From an uncultured Selenomonadales bacterium (GTDB lineage Bacteria > Bacillota > Negativicutes > Selenomonadales > Selenomonadaceae), in contig CALFJB010000072.1 of the NCBI GenBank assembly GCA_937877565.1, positions 6,946 through 70,945 of the forward strand: a stretch of 64,000 bases of DNA. Direction: 5' to 3'. Positions 1 to 6,170 of this stretch are shown here, one piece after another (position 1 is the first letter of the stretch; every line of letters begins with the position of its first letter). The notes beneath the pieces are model-generated. The model did no database searches, had not been told where the DNA came from, and worked only from the letters and a program-made list of their open reading frames with translations. Made by a program: the position numbers and the translations under genes.

Positions 1-969
1 AATCTAATCGCAATTTTGGAAATCGCCTCGCGGTTCAGCGTCCCGATTTTCTTTTTTATTTCGGCGTTTGGACTTTTTTACAAGATAGATTTAAACGCGC
101 CGTTTGACTACGGAAAATTTTTGCGGCGCAGATTTAAAGCGGTGTTGTTGCCGTATTTAATTTGGTCAGTGCTGTACATTGTGCACGACAATTTTTTTTA
201 TGGCAGTGGAATACCCGCGCCGGGTTACGCGGCTGAAATTTTATTTTTTGGATTGGCAAAGTACCAGCTTTATTTTTTGGTAATTTTAATTTGGTTTTAT
301 CTGCTGATGCCGCTGTGGATAAAAATTATAAAAAATTTAACGCCGCTGAAATTCGCCGCAATATTTTTCCTGCAAATTGGATTTAATTATTTTTCAAGTT
401 ACAGCGCGGAGCTTTTTCAATTTACAAATTCATTGCCGGACGATTCAATTTTGAAAATGTTTTTGCAATGGCGGTTGAATTATTTAGTTTTGCATTACGT
501 TTTTATATTTTTGTTGGGCGGGATATTGGCTGTACATTCACAAAAATTTTTTGAATGGCTGAAGGAAAATAAAAAAATCGTCAGCGCAGGATTTTTATCC
601 GCGTTGACGGTACATTTGGGATATTTTTATTTTTTGGTTTACGTTGAAAAATATAATTTAATGGCGGCTGTGAACACGGCGCACCAACTTTCGCCGACGG
701 GCTTTATTTATACAATCGTCACTTCGATATTTCTGTTTATGCTTTTTGAGTGCGTGGAGTTTAACAAAATTTTTCGCGCAGGGCTAAGCGTACTGGGAAA
801 AAATTCCTACTTCATATATTTATTTCATCCGCTGGCAATAATTTATTTAGATTTGACGTTGAAAAATTTTGGGCAAATTATGACGGCGTCGAACACAATT
901 ATTTTGTACGTGCTTACGGTTTTAATTTCGCTCGTTGCAAGTTTAATTTGGAATCGCTTTACAAGTTAA
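1..969 (+). CDS. acyltransferase 3 family membrane protein, 5'-truncated by the window edge
   Basis: The reading frame is open from base 1 (the first TTG at 16 lies inside it), so the N-terminus, which in this family carries the WLDxLR-type catalytic start, lies outside the window. What remains has about eight hydrophobic segments and a C-terminal region resembling the acyltransferase 3 (OafA/NodX/WecH-type) family. Such proteins O-acylate envelope polysaccharides or other surface molecules at the inner membrane. The last codons overlap the -35 box of the first peptide cassette (958-963), so the gene tail and the cassette promoter share sequence. A second member of the family is at 12206-13273. 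The exact substrate cannot be told. Confidence 0.8.
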   Translation, partial: NLIAILEIASRFSVPIFFFISAFGLFYKIDLNAPFDYGKFLRRRFKAVLLPYLIWSVLYIVHDNFFYGSGIPAPGYAAEILFFGLAKYQLYFLVILIWFYLLMPLWIKIIKNLTPLKFAAIFFLQIGFNYFSSYSAELFQFTNSLPDDSILKMFLQWRLNYLVLHYVFIFLLGGILAVHSQKFFEWLKENKKIVSAGFLSALTVHLGYFYFLVYVEKYNLMAAVNTAHQLSPTGFIYTIVTSIFLFMLFECVEFNKIFRAGLSVLGKNSYFIYLFHPLAIIYLDLTLKNFGQIMTASNTIILYVLTVLISLVASLIWNRFTS

Positions 970-986
970 AAACTAACTGCTATAAT
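958..986 (+). promoter_or_regulatory. sigma-70 type promoter of peptide cassette 1
   Basis: TTTACA at 958-963 and TATAAT at 981-986 with a 17-bp spacer. The -35 box lies inside the last codons of the acyltransferase gene. Confidence 0.75.
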
Positions 987-1045
987 TTCGGCAATGTCGT
1001 TAAAGGCAGGGCGGTTGCATCACCTTCCGAAAGGAGGTGACGCTA

Positions 1046-1126
1046 ATGCGTATTGTTAAGATTATTATCCGCGTGATTGTTATCACCGGCGTTATCTTGC
1101 TTGCATTAAGCAAAACAGCCGCCTAA
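1046..1126 (+). CDS. 26-residue hydrophobic peptide, copy 1 (type I toxin-like)
   Basis: ATG preceded by a perfect AGGAGGTGA ribosome site 8 nt upstream. The product starts MRIVK, has a core of Ile/Val/Leu of about 17 residues broken by R9 and by T14-G15, and ends LSKTAA. It is one predicted membrane helix with a basic N-terminus, the make-up of type I toxins such as Fst, TxpA, Ldr or Ibs, although no direct sequence match to those is recognised. Codons are identical or synonymous in all four copies, so the protein is held constant. The ribosome site is in a hairpin with a GAAA loop (1020-1040) and the mRNA ends can pair (996-1018 with 1183-1200). Both would hold translation down until processing. 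Confidence 0.75.
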   Translation: MRIVKIIIRVIVITGVILLALSKTAA

Positions 1127-1249
1127 GTTTCACAGGACTTAAACGGCTAAGATTAACCTTTAGTAGTTTACAGTATTGTTGAGCAACCGCCCGCAACGAC
1201 AGGCTAAAAGCGTCTCATTACGAGGCGTTTTTAGTTTTCAAAATTTTAC
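1111..1249 (-). ncRNA. putative antisense RNA (antitoxin-like) of cassette 1
   Basis: Reverse-strand promoter TTGACA (1279-1284) -N17- TATAAT (1256-1261) would start RNA near 1249, running against the peptide mRNA 3' end. A hairpin at 1117-1148 followed on this strand by GTTTTG could end it after about 140 nt. The RNA would cover the mRNA terminator, the 3' half of the long-range pairing and the stop codon. Transcription is inferred. Confidence 0.55.
1206..1232 (+). terminator. terminator of peptide cassette 1
   Basis: Stem AAAAGCGTCTC/GAGGCGTTTTT around ATTAC, ending in a T run. The A-rich 5' arm makes it weakly usable in reverse. Confidence 0.75.
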
Positions 1250-1291
1250 GTTCAAATTATAACCTTGAAAATTTTTACTGTCAATATTTAC

Positions 1292-1320
1292 TTTACAAGT
1301 TAAAAACTAACTGATATAAT
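1292..1320 (+). promoter_or_regulatory. promoter of peptide cassette 2
   Basis: TTTACA 1292-1297, 17-bp spacer, TATAAT 1315-1320. Confidence 0.75.
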
Positions 1321-1379
1321 TTCGGCAATGTCGTTAAAGGCAGGGCGGTTGCATCACCTTCCGAAAGGAGGTGACGCTA

Positions 1380-1460
1380 ATGCGTATTGTTAAGATTATC
1401 ATCCGCGTGATTGTTATCACCGGCGTTATCTTGCTTGCATTGAGCAAAACAGCCGCCTAA
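1380..1460 (+). CDS. 26-residue hydrophobic peptide, copy 2
   Basis: Encodes the same peptide as copy 1, with synonymous changes only (for example ATT to ATC and TTA to TTG). The ribosome-site hairpin, long-range pairing and downstream hairpin (1451-1482) are all kept. Retention of protein and RNA structure with silent changes argues that this copy is or was recently functional. Confidence 0.72.
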   Translation: MRIVKIIIRVIVITGVILLALSKTAA

Positions 1461-1583
1461 GTTTCACAGGACTTAAACGGCTAAGATTAACCTTTAGTAG
1501 TTTACAGTATTGTTGAGCAACCGCCCGCAACGACAGGCTAAAAGCGTCTCATTACGAGGCGTTTTTAGTTTTCAAAATTTTAC
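1445..1583 (-). ncRNA. putative antisense RNA of cassette 2
   Basis: TTGACA (1613-1618), 17-bp spacer, TATAAT (1590-1595) on the reverse strand. The expected end is at the hairpin 1451-1482. Confidence 0.52.
1540..1566 (+). terminator. terminator of peptide cassette 2
   Basis: Same stem as in cassette 1 with a T5 tail. Confidence 0.72.
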
Positions 1584-1625
1584 GTTCAAATTATAACCTT
1601 GAAAATTTTTACTGTCAATATTTAC

Positions 1626-1654
1626 TTTACAAGTTAAAAACTAACTGATATAAT
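1626..1654 (+). promoter_or_regulatory. promoter of peptide cassette 3
   Basis: TTTACA 1626-1631, 17-bp spacer, TATAAT 1649-1654. Confidence 0.75.
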
Positions 1655-1713
1655 TTCGGCAATGTCGTTAAAGGCAGGGCGGTTGCATCACCTTCCGAAA
1701 GGAGGTGACGCTA

Positions 1714-1794
1714 ATGCGTATTGTTAAGATTATCATCCGCGTGATTGTTATCACCGGCGTTATCTTGCTTGCATTGAGCAAAACAGCCGCCTAA
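1714..1794 (+). CDS. 26-residue hydrophobic peptide, copy 3
   Basis: Same peptide as copies 1 and 2. Its 3' UTR differs strongly in sequence from copies 1-2 but still folds over the stop codon (AGCCGC pairs with GCGGCT, inner AGCT with AGCT, 1785-1817), so structure is kept while sequence changes. Confidence 0.72.
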   Translation: MRIVKIIIRVIVITGVILLALSKTAA

Positions 1795-1918
1795 GCTCGA
1801 CCAAAGCTACAGCGGCTTAAATTAGTAACCACCAATATTTAAAGTACTTGAGCAACCGCCCGCAACGACAGGCTAAAAGCGTCTCATTACGAGGCGTTTT
1901 TTAGTTTTCAAAATTTAC
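1779..1918 (-). ncRNA. putative antisense RNA of cassette 3
   Basis: TTGACA (1948-1953), 17-bp spacer, TATAAT (1925-1930) on the reverse strand; possible end at the hairpin 1785-1817 followed by GTTTTG. Confidence 0.52.
1875..1902 (+). terminator. terminator of peptide cassette 3
   Basis: Same stem as in the other cassettes, with a T6 tail. Confidence 0.72.
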
Positions 1919-1959
1919 ATTTAAATTATAACCTTGAAAATTTTTACTGTCAATATCAC

Positions 1960-1988
1960 TTTACAAGATAAAATCAAACTGCTATAAT
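1960..1988 (+). promoter_or_regulatory. promoter of peptide cassette 4
   Basis: TTTACA 1960-1965, 17-bp spacer, TATAAT 1983-1988. The spacer sequence differs from copies 1-3 but its length is kept. Confidence 0.75.
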
Positions 1989-2046
1989 TTCGGCAATGTC
2001 GTTAAAGGCAGGGCGGTTGCATCACTTCCGAAAGGAGGTGACGCTA

Positions 2047-2127
2047 ATGCGTATTGTTAAGATTATTATCCGCGTGATTGTTATCACCGGCGTTATCTTG
2101 CTTGCATTAAGCAAAACAGCCGCCTAA
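2047..2127 (+). CDS. 26-residue hydrophobic peptide, copy 4
   Basis: Same peptide as the other copies. One C is missing from the 5' arm of the ribosome-site hairpin. The loss removes the bulge and leaves an eight-pair stem (one G-U) capped by GAAA, so the structure is preserved. The stop-codon hairpin is at 2118-2150. Confidence 0.72.
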   Translation: MRIVKIIIRVIVITGVILLALSKTAA

Positions 2128-2252
2128 GCTCTGGGAAAGCTACAGCGGCTTCAGTTTAAGTCCACCTAATATATGAGTTCACGAGCAACCGCCCGCAACG
2201 ACAGGCTAAAAGCGTCTCATTGAGAGGCGTTTTTTAGTTTTCAAAATTTTAC
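2112..2252 (-). ncRNA. putative antisense RNA of cassette 4
   Basis: TTGACA (2282-2287), 17-bp spacer, TATAAT (2259-2264) on the reverse strand. Here the promoter lies inside the intact methyltransferase coding sequence, close to its stop codon, and is probably the ancestral one. Confidence 0.52.
2208..2236. terminator. bidirectional terminator between peptide cassette 4 and the methyltransferase gene
   Basis: Stem GCGTCTC/GAGGCG flanked by AAAA on the left and T6 on the right. It lies between two convergent genes and can serve both. Confidence 0.7.
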
Positions 2253-3050
2253 ATTCAAATTATAACCTTGAAAATTTTTACTGTCAATAACGCCAAAAAA
2301 AATTGAGCTGTATTTTCCGCCGTCAGCAATTTTAAAACCGAGCCGCGCAAATTCATTGCTGCGCGAATTTTCCTTCATGACGACGCAACGCCGCGCAATT
2401 CTGCAAGCCTCACGAACAGGATCAATTTCAAGCGGGCGATTGTCAGCAAGCGGGCGAATTGGATTTATACCGGAACTTTTATTAATTCCGTGTCGAAACA
2501 TAGGATCAAAATAAACCACGTCGAAAGAATTTGTTTCCAAATTTTTCAGATAGTCAACGTAATTTGCAGTAACGACTTCAACGCGGCGCATTGCCTCAAT
2601 AACAGACGGCGTATCGTCAGAAAAGTTTTTCATACCGTACCGCACAACTTCAGCAAGTACGGGATTAATTTCAAGCGCGGTAACACTTCCAGCAACAAAA
2701 CTCAAAACGATTGAATCACTGCCCAGACCCAAAGTACAATCTAAAATTTTATCGCCGCTTTGAATTTTCGCCGCGTCAATTAGTCTATCGCTTAAACCTT
2801 GACGCAAATTTTTTATTCGCAAGTGCGCGGTATTCGGATGAAAAAATAATTCGCCTTCATTCGTCAAAATAACCGGAAAATTATTTCTGACAAGCAAAAT
2901 ATTTTCAACGTTGTAATTTTTTCTTAAAGTTTCCAAAGTAAAATCTGCGCGAGGTACAAATTTCAGATTCAGTTTTTCAGCAAAACTTTCAGCCAACTTT
3001 TCGGCTTCAAAATTCGGTTTTCGTGCGGTTGTAACAATAAAATTTTTCAT
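2241..3050 (-). CDS. class I SAM-dependent methyltransferase, RsmJ-like
   Basis: 269 residues. The glycine-rich SAM loop reads LDCTLGLGSDS (about residues 103-113), followed by an acidic strand end (ALEIN) and the catalytic-type motif FDPMF near residue 182. This layout matches the RsmJ family, which makes m2G in helix 45-region 16S rRNA; the N-terminal extension of about 85 residues is as in the Firmicute members. Ribosome site GGAGG precedes the ATG. The last 16 codons are the segment copied into the three upstream cassettes (near 1240-1284, 1574-1618 and 1909-1953), and they contain a consensus reverse promoter. rRNA specificity is inferred. Confidence 0.75.
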   Translation of the reverse strand: MKNFIVTTARKPNFEAEKLAESFAEKLNLKFVPRADFTLETLRKNYNVENILLVRNNFPVILTNEGELFFHPNTAHLRIKNLRQGLSDRLIDAAKIQSGDKILDCTLGLGSDSIVLSFVAGSVTALEINPVLAEVVRYGMKNFSDDTPSVIEAMRRVEVVTANYVDYLKNLETNSFDVVYFDPMFRHGINKSSGINPIRPLADNRPLEIDPVREACRIARRCVVMKENSRSNEFARLGFKIADGGKYSSIFFGVIDSKNFQGYNLNVKF

Positions 3051-3068
3051 TGCGAACCTCCAAAAAAA

Positions 3069-3097
3069 TTGACAGAGCGCGGCAAGTTTATTAAACT
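3069..3097 (+). promoter_or_regulatory. probable promoter for the 3140 gene and cobS
   Basis: TTGACA 3069-3074, 17-bp spacer, TAAACT 3092-3097, followed by GGGGAGGTGG just before the start codon. Confidence 0.5.
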
Positions 3098-3139
3098 AAC
3101 AAAAATTGACAGAATTTTTAGCGGGGAGGTGGAAATTCA

Positions 3140-4339
3140 ATGAATGAACACGACGATAAGCAAACTGAAATGGCGCGGCGACTTCAGCAAATGGTGAAGG
3201 TTACAAAGCAAGATGATCAAGATAACAATCAACGTCAAATGGCTAATCAGTTTATGCAAATGATGGAAACTACCCGCCGAATTGAAGGCGACACCAAACA
3301 AAAAGAATTGGCTCAAAATTTCGCCGCAATGATGCAACAAACGCGGTCTTTTGATTCTGAACGTGAACGACTTGAAAAAGCCGGTGAAACTGCAATTTCA
3401 GACGCGTTTGCAAAAATGATTCACAAAACTCATAGGCTTGAAGAAGAAAATAAAAATCAATTTGAATTTCCGCCGGACGTAAGTATAGAACATTTTCCTT
3501 CAGCAGGCGACAAATTTTTTCACTTGCTTATATCAAAACTGCCAAAAAAAATTCAGCGATTTCCTGCCGCGTTCAGGAGAAATCCCCGCGCCGTCTTGAA
3601 ATATTTTTTGGCGATGGCGTTGGGAAGAATTTTAGCAATAACTTTGTACGTCGTGGCGGCGTTTATTCCTGCCTTGCCGGTACCTGAATCAGTGGCGGGC
3701 GTCGTCGGAAAAGCTCCAACGGCAGTTGGCAGTGCGCTAACGGCAATGCGCGGCGCAGTCGTCGAATTTAGCCCGCAAGCAATTTTTACAATGGTTGCCA
3801 ACATTCCAACTGACATAAATAAATTGATTCAGAAAGTCGGCGAATTTTTCCAATACTACGGGAGACGCGCCGGAAAATTTTCAATTAAAGCTATTCGACA
3901 TCCAAAATTGGCAATTCACGAAATTAAAATTTTCTTAAAAAAAGAAGGTCCGCTACTTTGGCGAATCTTTAAAGGCGCACTCGGTGTAGCGTTTTCATTT
4001 TTCGTAATAAAATTGGCGATGATATTTTTACTGCCGCTTTTCGGCGGAATTGCAATTACAGTTTTGGGATTTAAAATTTCAATAATTTTAGTGGTTGTCG
4101 TGCGAATGGCAATTTCAACCGGCAGCGAAGTTGTCGGGCGAATTTTGGGACAAAAATTTATTGTAATGGGCAAATATCTTTACAATCACCCTGAAGAAAT
4201 TGTACGAATGGCGCGGCTTTTAATGGAAGAATGGATGCGAAATTGGGTTAAAGAAAATGGGCAGTCTTTAGGTATGAAAAAATGGGTTGATGAAAATCAT
4301 AAAGATTGGCTGAAAAAAGATGAGAAAAATAAAAAATGA
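3140..4339 (+). CDS. membrane protein of unknown function with four N-terminal helical repeats
   Basis: 399 residues, family not recognised. Residues 12-105 carry four copies of the pattern A/S-x-x-L/F-x-x-M-x-x-T starting at residues 12, 35, 58 and 87 (spacing 23, 23, 29). They are rich in Gln, Met and charged residues and probably form amphipathic or coiled-coil helices. Hydrophobic stretches near 150-190 and 275-330 suggest membrane insertion, and the C-terminus is basic and hydrophilic. The gene starts at an ATG behind a strong ribosome site and overlaps cobS by ATGA, so the two are translationally coupled. No role in cobalamin synthesis can be deduced from sequence. Confidence 0.7.
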   Translation: MNEHDDKQTEMARRLQQMVKVTKQDDQDNNQRQMANQFMQMMETTRRIEGDTKQKELAQNFAAMMQQTRSFDSERERLEKAGETAISDAFAKMIHKTHRLEEENKNQFEFPPDVSIEHFPSAGDKFFHLLISKLPKKIQRFPAAFRRNPRAVLKYFLAMALGRILAITLYVVAAFIPALPVPESVAGVVGKAPTAVGSALTAMRGAVVEFSPQAIFTMVANIPTDINKLIQKVGEFFQYYGRRAGKFSIKAIRHPKLAIHEIKIFLKKEGPLLWRIFKGALGVAFSFFVIKLAMIFLLPLFGGIAITVLGFKISIILVVVVRMAISTGSEVVGRILGQKFIVMGKYLYNHPEEIVRMARLLMEEWMRNWVKENGQSLGMKKWVDENHKDWLKKDEKNKK

Positions 4340-5115
4340 ACGAATTTTTAATTGGCTTGCAATTTTTGACAAGAATTTCAATAGTTAAGCAAACTGTTTG
4401 GACTGAAGAAAGTTTCGGTAATTCCGTGAAATATTTTCCGGCAGTCGGCGCGGTACTCGGTATTTGTTACGCCGTAACGCTTTTTATTTTAGTTTACATT
4501 ACTGACGGCGAATTTGCAATTTTTACGGGCGCGGCAGGATTTTTTTTGACGGTAATTTTAACGGGCGGTATTCATTGCGATGGCTTAATGGATACTGCGG
4601 ACGGTTTATTTTCCGGCAGGGAACGGGAAAAAATGCTGGAAATAATGAAAGATTCTCGCGCAGGAGCGTTTGGCGTTGTAGCGTTGGTAACAATTGCGGC
4701 GTTGGAAATTTCGGCATTGACTGAACTTGCGAAAAGTTTTTCAATGTTGCTATTTATGGCAGTTTACGCCGCGCCCATAATTGGACGCCTTGCAATGGTG
4801 TTGGCAATTTCAATTTTTCCATACGCACGCCCTGAAGGATTGGGTAAAGCTTTTTCAAAGTACGCCACGACGAAAACTTTTTTAGCCGCGTTGCTTGAAA
4901 CGATTTTATTTTTACTGCCACTGATTTTTTTTGAGTTGGAAATTTTTTTAACTGCGGTAATTGCGTTGGTTGCGGCTATAATTTTTGCGCTGTACTTTGG
5001 AAAATTTGTAATGCTGAAAATTGGCGGCTTGACCGGCGATATTTACGGCGCAGTTGAATTTTTATCTGAAGTTTTAGTGCTGATAGTTTTTTTATTCGGC
5101 AGTTTATATTTGTAA
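4336..5115 (+). CDS. cobS: adenosylcobinamide-GDP ribazoletransferase
   Basis: 259 residues, normal length. CobS joins alpha-ribazole(-phosphate) to adenosylcobinamide-GDP, the last assembly step of cobalamin, in the inner membrane. The N-terminus FLIGLQFLTRISI and the metal-binding stretch GGIHCDGLMDTADGL (about residues 75-89) are diagnostic. Five to six membrane segments follow. The start overlaps the stop of the preceding gene, and a terminator follows at 5125-5160. Other cobalamin-related genes here are cbiK (18065), a FecBCD-type importer (13567) and a PduO-type adenosyltransferase (31039), but the rest of the pathway is not in the window. Confidence 0.93.
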   Translation: MNEFLIGLQFLTRISIVKQTVWTEESFGNSVKYFPAVGAVLGICYAVTLFILVYITDGEFAIFTGAAGFFLTVILTGGIHCDGLMDTADGLFSGREREKMLEIMKDSRAGAFGVVALVTIAALEISALTELAKSFSMLLFMAVYAAPIIGRLAMVLAISIFPYARPEGLGKAFSKYATTKTFLAALLETILFLLPLIFFELEIFLTAVIALVAAIIFALYFGKFVMLKIGGLTGDIYGAVEFLSEVLVLIVFLFGSLYL

Positions 5116-5124
5116 AATAAAAAA

Positions 5125-5160
5125 TCCCGCAAATTTCAGCGGGAAAAATTTTTTTTATTT
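5125..5160. terminator. bidirectional terminator after cobS and the NrdD-tail gene
   Basis: Stem TCCCGC/GCGGGA (5125-5144) with T-rich tails on both sides, between convergent genes. Confidence 0.8.
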
Positions 5161-6170
5161 TAAGCAAGCACGTTATGTTTTACGCGCTCATGTTCTTCAG
5201 ATTGTTTGGCGTCATTCCATCTGTCTGTTGTGCCAACTAAGTACTTATTGGACTGTTTCTTGCTCCGTAGAGCGGGTACGTGCAGTCTCTACATTTTGAT
5301 AAATAACATCATAGCCATAAATATTTTTACGGCGTTTTTTTAATTTTGTACGAATATGTTCCACCGTTTTATCAAATTCATCAGCAAGATAACGGGCGGC
5401 GGCAGTCTGAGATTCAAATTCTTTTTCAATGCCGTCTTTTACTAATTTAACAGGTTTCATAATCGTTTGAACATAATTTGCCAAATTAGCTTTTCCGATC
5501 TTACTAATATTGCTATGGTCTCGATTTTTCATTTGTTCGCTTTTTGTGACGTAACGCAAATTTGTATAATGATTGTTTTGACTGTTTCTGTCCCTATGGT
5601 CAATTTCATAACCTTCAGGTTTTTCACCAAGCCAACATTCAGCAACCACACGCGCTATTGATATACGTTGTACTTTACCATTACGACAAATGAAAGTATA
5701 GCAATATCCTTTGGTAGAATGATGATAGTCAACAATAATTTTATTTTGCTTTTTAGATTTGACGTTGCGGAAAATTCGCCCGTCTTCTGAAACTTCGTAC
5801 AAAAATTTTAATGATGGTATTTTTCTAAACTCGCGATTTGACATTTTCAGTCATCCCCCGAACCATATAACGTTATTGTTTTACTTCTGACTTCTATCGA
5901 AGTCCGGCGTATATAGCGGCTTAAAGCCTCAGTACCACTTTTGGGGCCACTTTAGTTGAGACCCGTTATACGTCTGATACGTTCAAATTTTTCGCCTTTC
6001 GCCAAATAGCTAACGTCAACTTTGCCATCGTCGCACATTTTCACAATAATAGCTTTAAGCGGCGTTTGAACATTGGAGCGCACATAATCAACATAATTTA
6101 ACGCTTCAGCCTCTGTGAAATTATCTAATCCCACAGCCGTAACTTCTACGCCGTCAACTAACATAGGCAT
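5160..6170 (-). CDS. NrdD-tail-like small protein, split by a group I intron (join 6170-5961 and 5243-5160)
   Basis: Exon 1 (6170-5961, 70 codons) ends KFERIRRITG and then runs into a stop if not spliced. Exon 2 (5243-5160, 27 codons plus stop) reads YLVGTTDRWNDAKQ and ends ERVKHNVLA. Joined between codons GGT and TAC, they give 97 residues with the intact RRITGYLVGTxDRWNxAK motif of small proteins annotated as anaerobic ribonucleoside-triphosphate reductase (NRDD C-terminal type). The start is taken at ATG 6170, overlapping the mscS stop as TGATG; ATG 6164 has a better-spaced AAGGG and could be used instead. The function of the stand-alone protein is not established; a link to anaerobic dNTP synthesis is inferred from the motif. 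Confidence 0.85.
5244..5960 (-). mobile_element. group I intron, 717 nt, with internal HNH endonuclease ORF
   Basis: The intron follows the group I rules: the 5' exon ends in U (GGGU) and the intron ends in G. P1 can form between exon GGGU (5964-5961) and GCCC (5947-5944) with the usual U-G pair at the splice site. P3 candidate: GGUAC (5936-5932) with GUACC (5279-5275). P7: GACUG (5287-5283) with CAGUC (5255-5251), inside R-like AGAGACUGCA and S-like AAGAAACAGUCC. P8: GCUC-UACG-GAGC (5273-5262). A stem CUAUAUACG/CGUUAUAUGG holding a GACUUC-GAUA-GAAGUC hairpin (5904-5889) fits P4-P6. Helix names other than P1 and P7 are tentative. Removal restores a conserved protein exactly. Confidence 0.88.
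5245..5844 (-). CDS. HNH homing endonuclease with NUMOD4-type N-terminus, intron-encoded
   Basis: 199 residues. Residues 5-45 resemble a NUMOD4 DNA-contact module (YEVSEDGRIFRN). Residues 60-105 are the HNH core with EIDHRDRNSQNNHYTNLRYV (D82-H83, N91, N95). Residues 135-178 resemble a helix-turn-helix NUMOD module (SQTAAARYLADEF). Such enzymes cut intron-less alleles and promote homing of the intron. The last 16 codons also encode the P7-P3-P8-P7 part of the ribozyme core, and the TAA stop sits one base before the 3' splice site, so protein and RNA share sequence. The start ATG lies 3' of the P4-P6-like stem, an unusual but plausible layout. Confidence 0.88.
   Translation of the reverse strand: MSNREFRKIPSLKFLYEVSEDGRIFRNVKSKKQNKIIVDYHHSTKGYCYTFICRNGKVQRISIARVVAECWLGEKPEGYEIDHRDRNSQNNHYTNLRYVTKSEQMKNRDHSNISKIGKANLANYVQTIMKPVKLVKDGIEKEFESQTAAARYLADEFDKTVEHIRTKLKKRRKNIYGYDVIYQNVETARTRSTEQETVQ

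Larger units (their letters stand above)
958..2290. repeat. four tandem 334-bp cassettes, each with peptide gene and convergent antisense promoter
   Basis: Four near-identical units occupy the gap between two ordinary genes; start codons are spaced 334, 334 and 333 bp. Each unit has, in order: promoter TTTACA-N17-TATAAT, a 5' UTR with GTCGTT and GGGCGGTTGC, a hairpin over the ribosome site, a 26-codon ORF, a hairpin over its stop codon, the complements GCAACCGCCC and AACGAC, an intrinsic terminator, and the last 16 codons of the neighbouring methyltransferase gene. That gene tail holds a reverse-strand TTGACA-N17-TATAAT. Unit boundaries share CTTTACAAGTTAA with the acyltransferase gene tail, so the array probably grew by unequal recombination between these gene ends. 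Copies 3 and 4 differ most in the 3' UTR hairpin. Confidence 0.9.

Noticed and set aside
958..2290. The tandem repeats as a CRISPR array
   Set aside because: Units are 334 bp with no spacer-like unique segments, each has a promoter, an ORF and a terminator, and no cas genes are present.
5845..5960. Unrelated intergenic spacer between an HNH gene and a truncated small gene
   Set aside because: It is part of the intron: P1 and a P4-P6-like stem can be drawn, and the missing protein end is found precisely on the other side of the HNH ORF.
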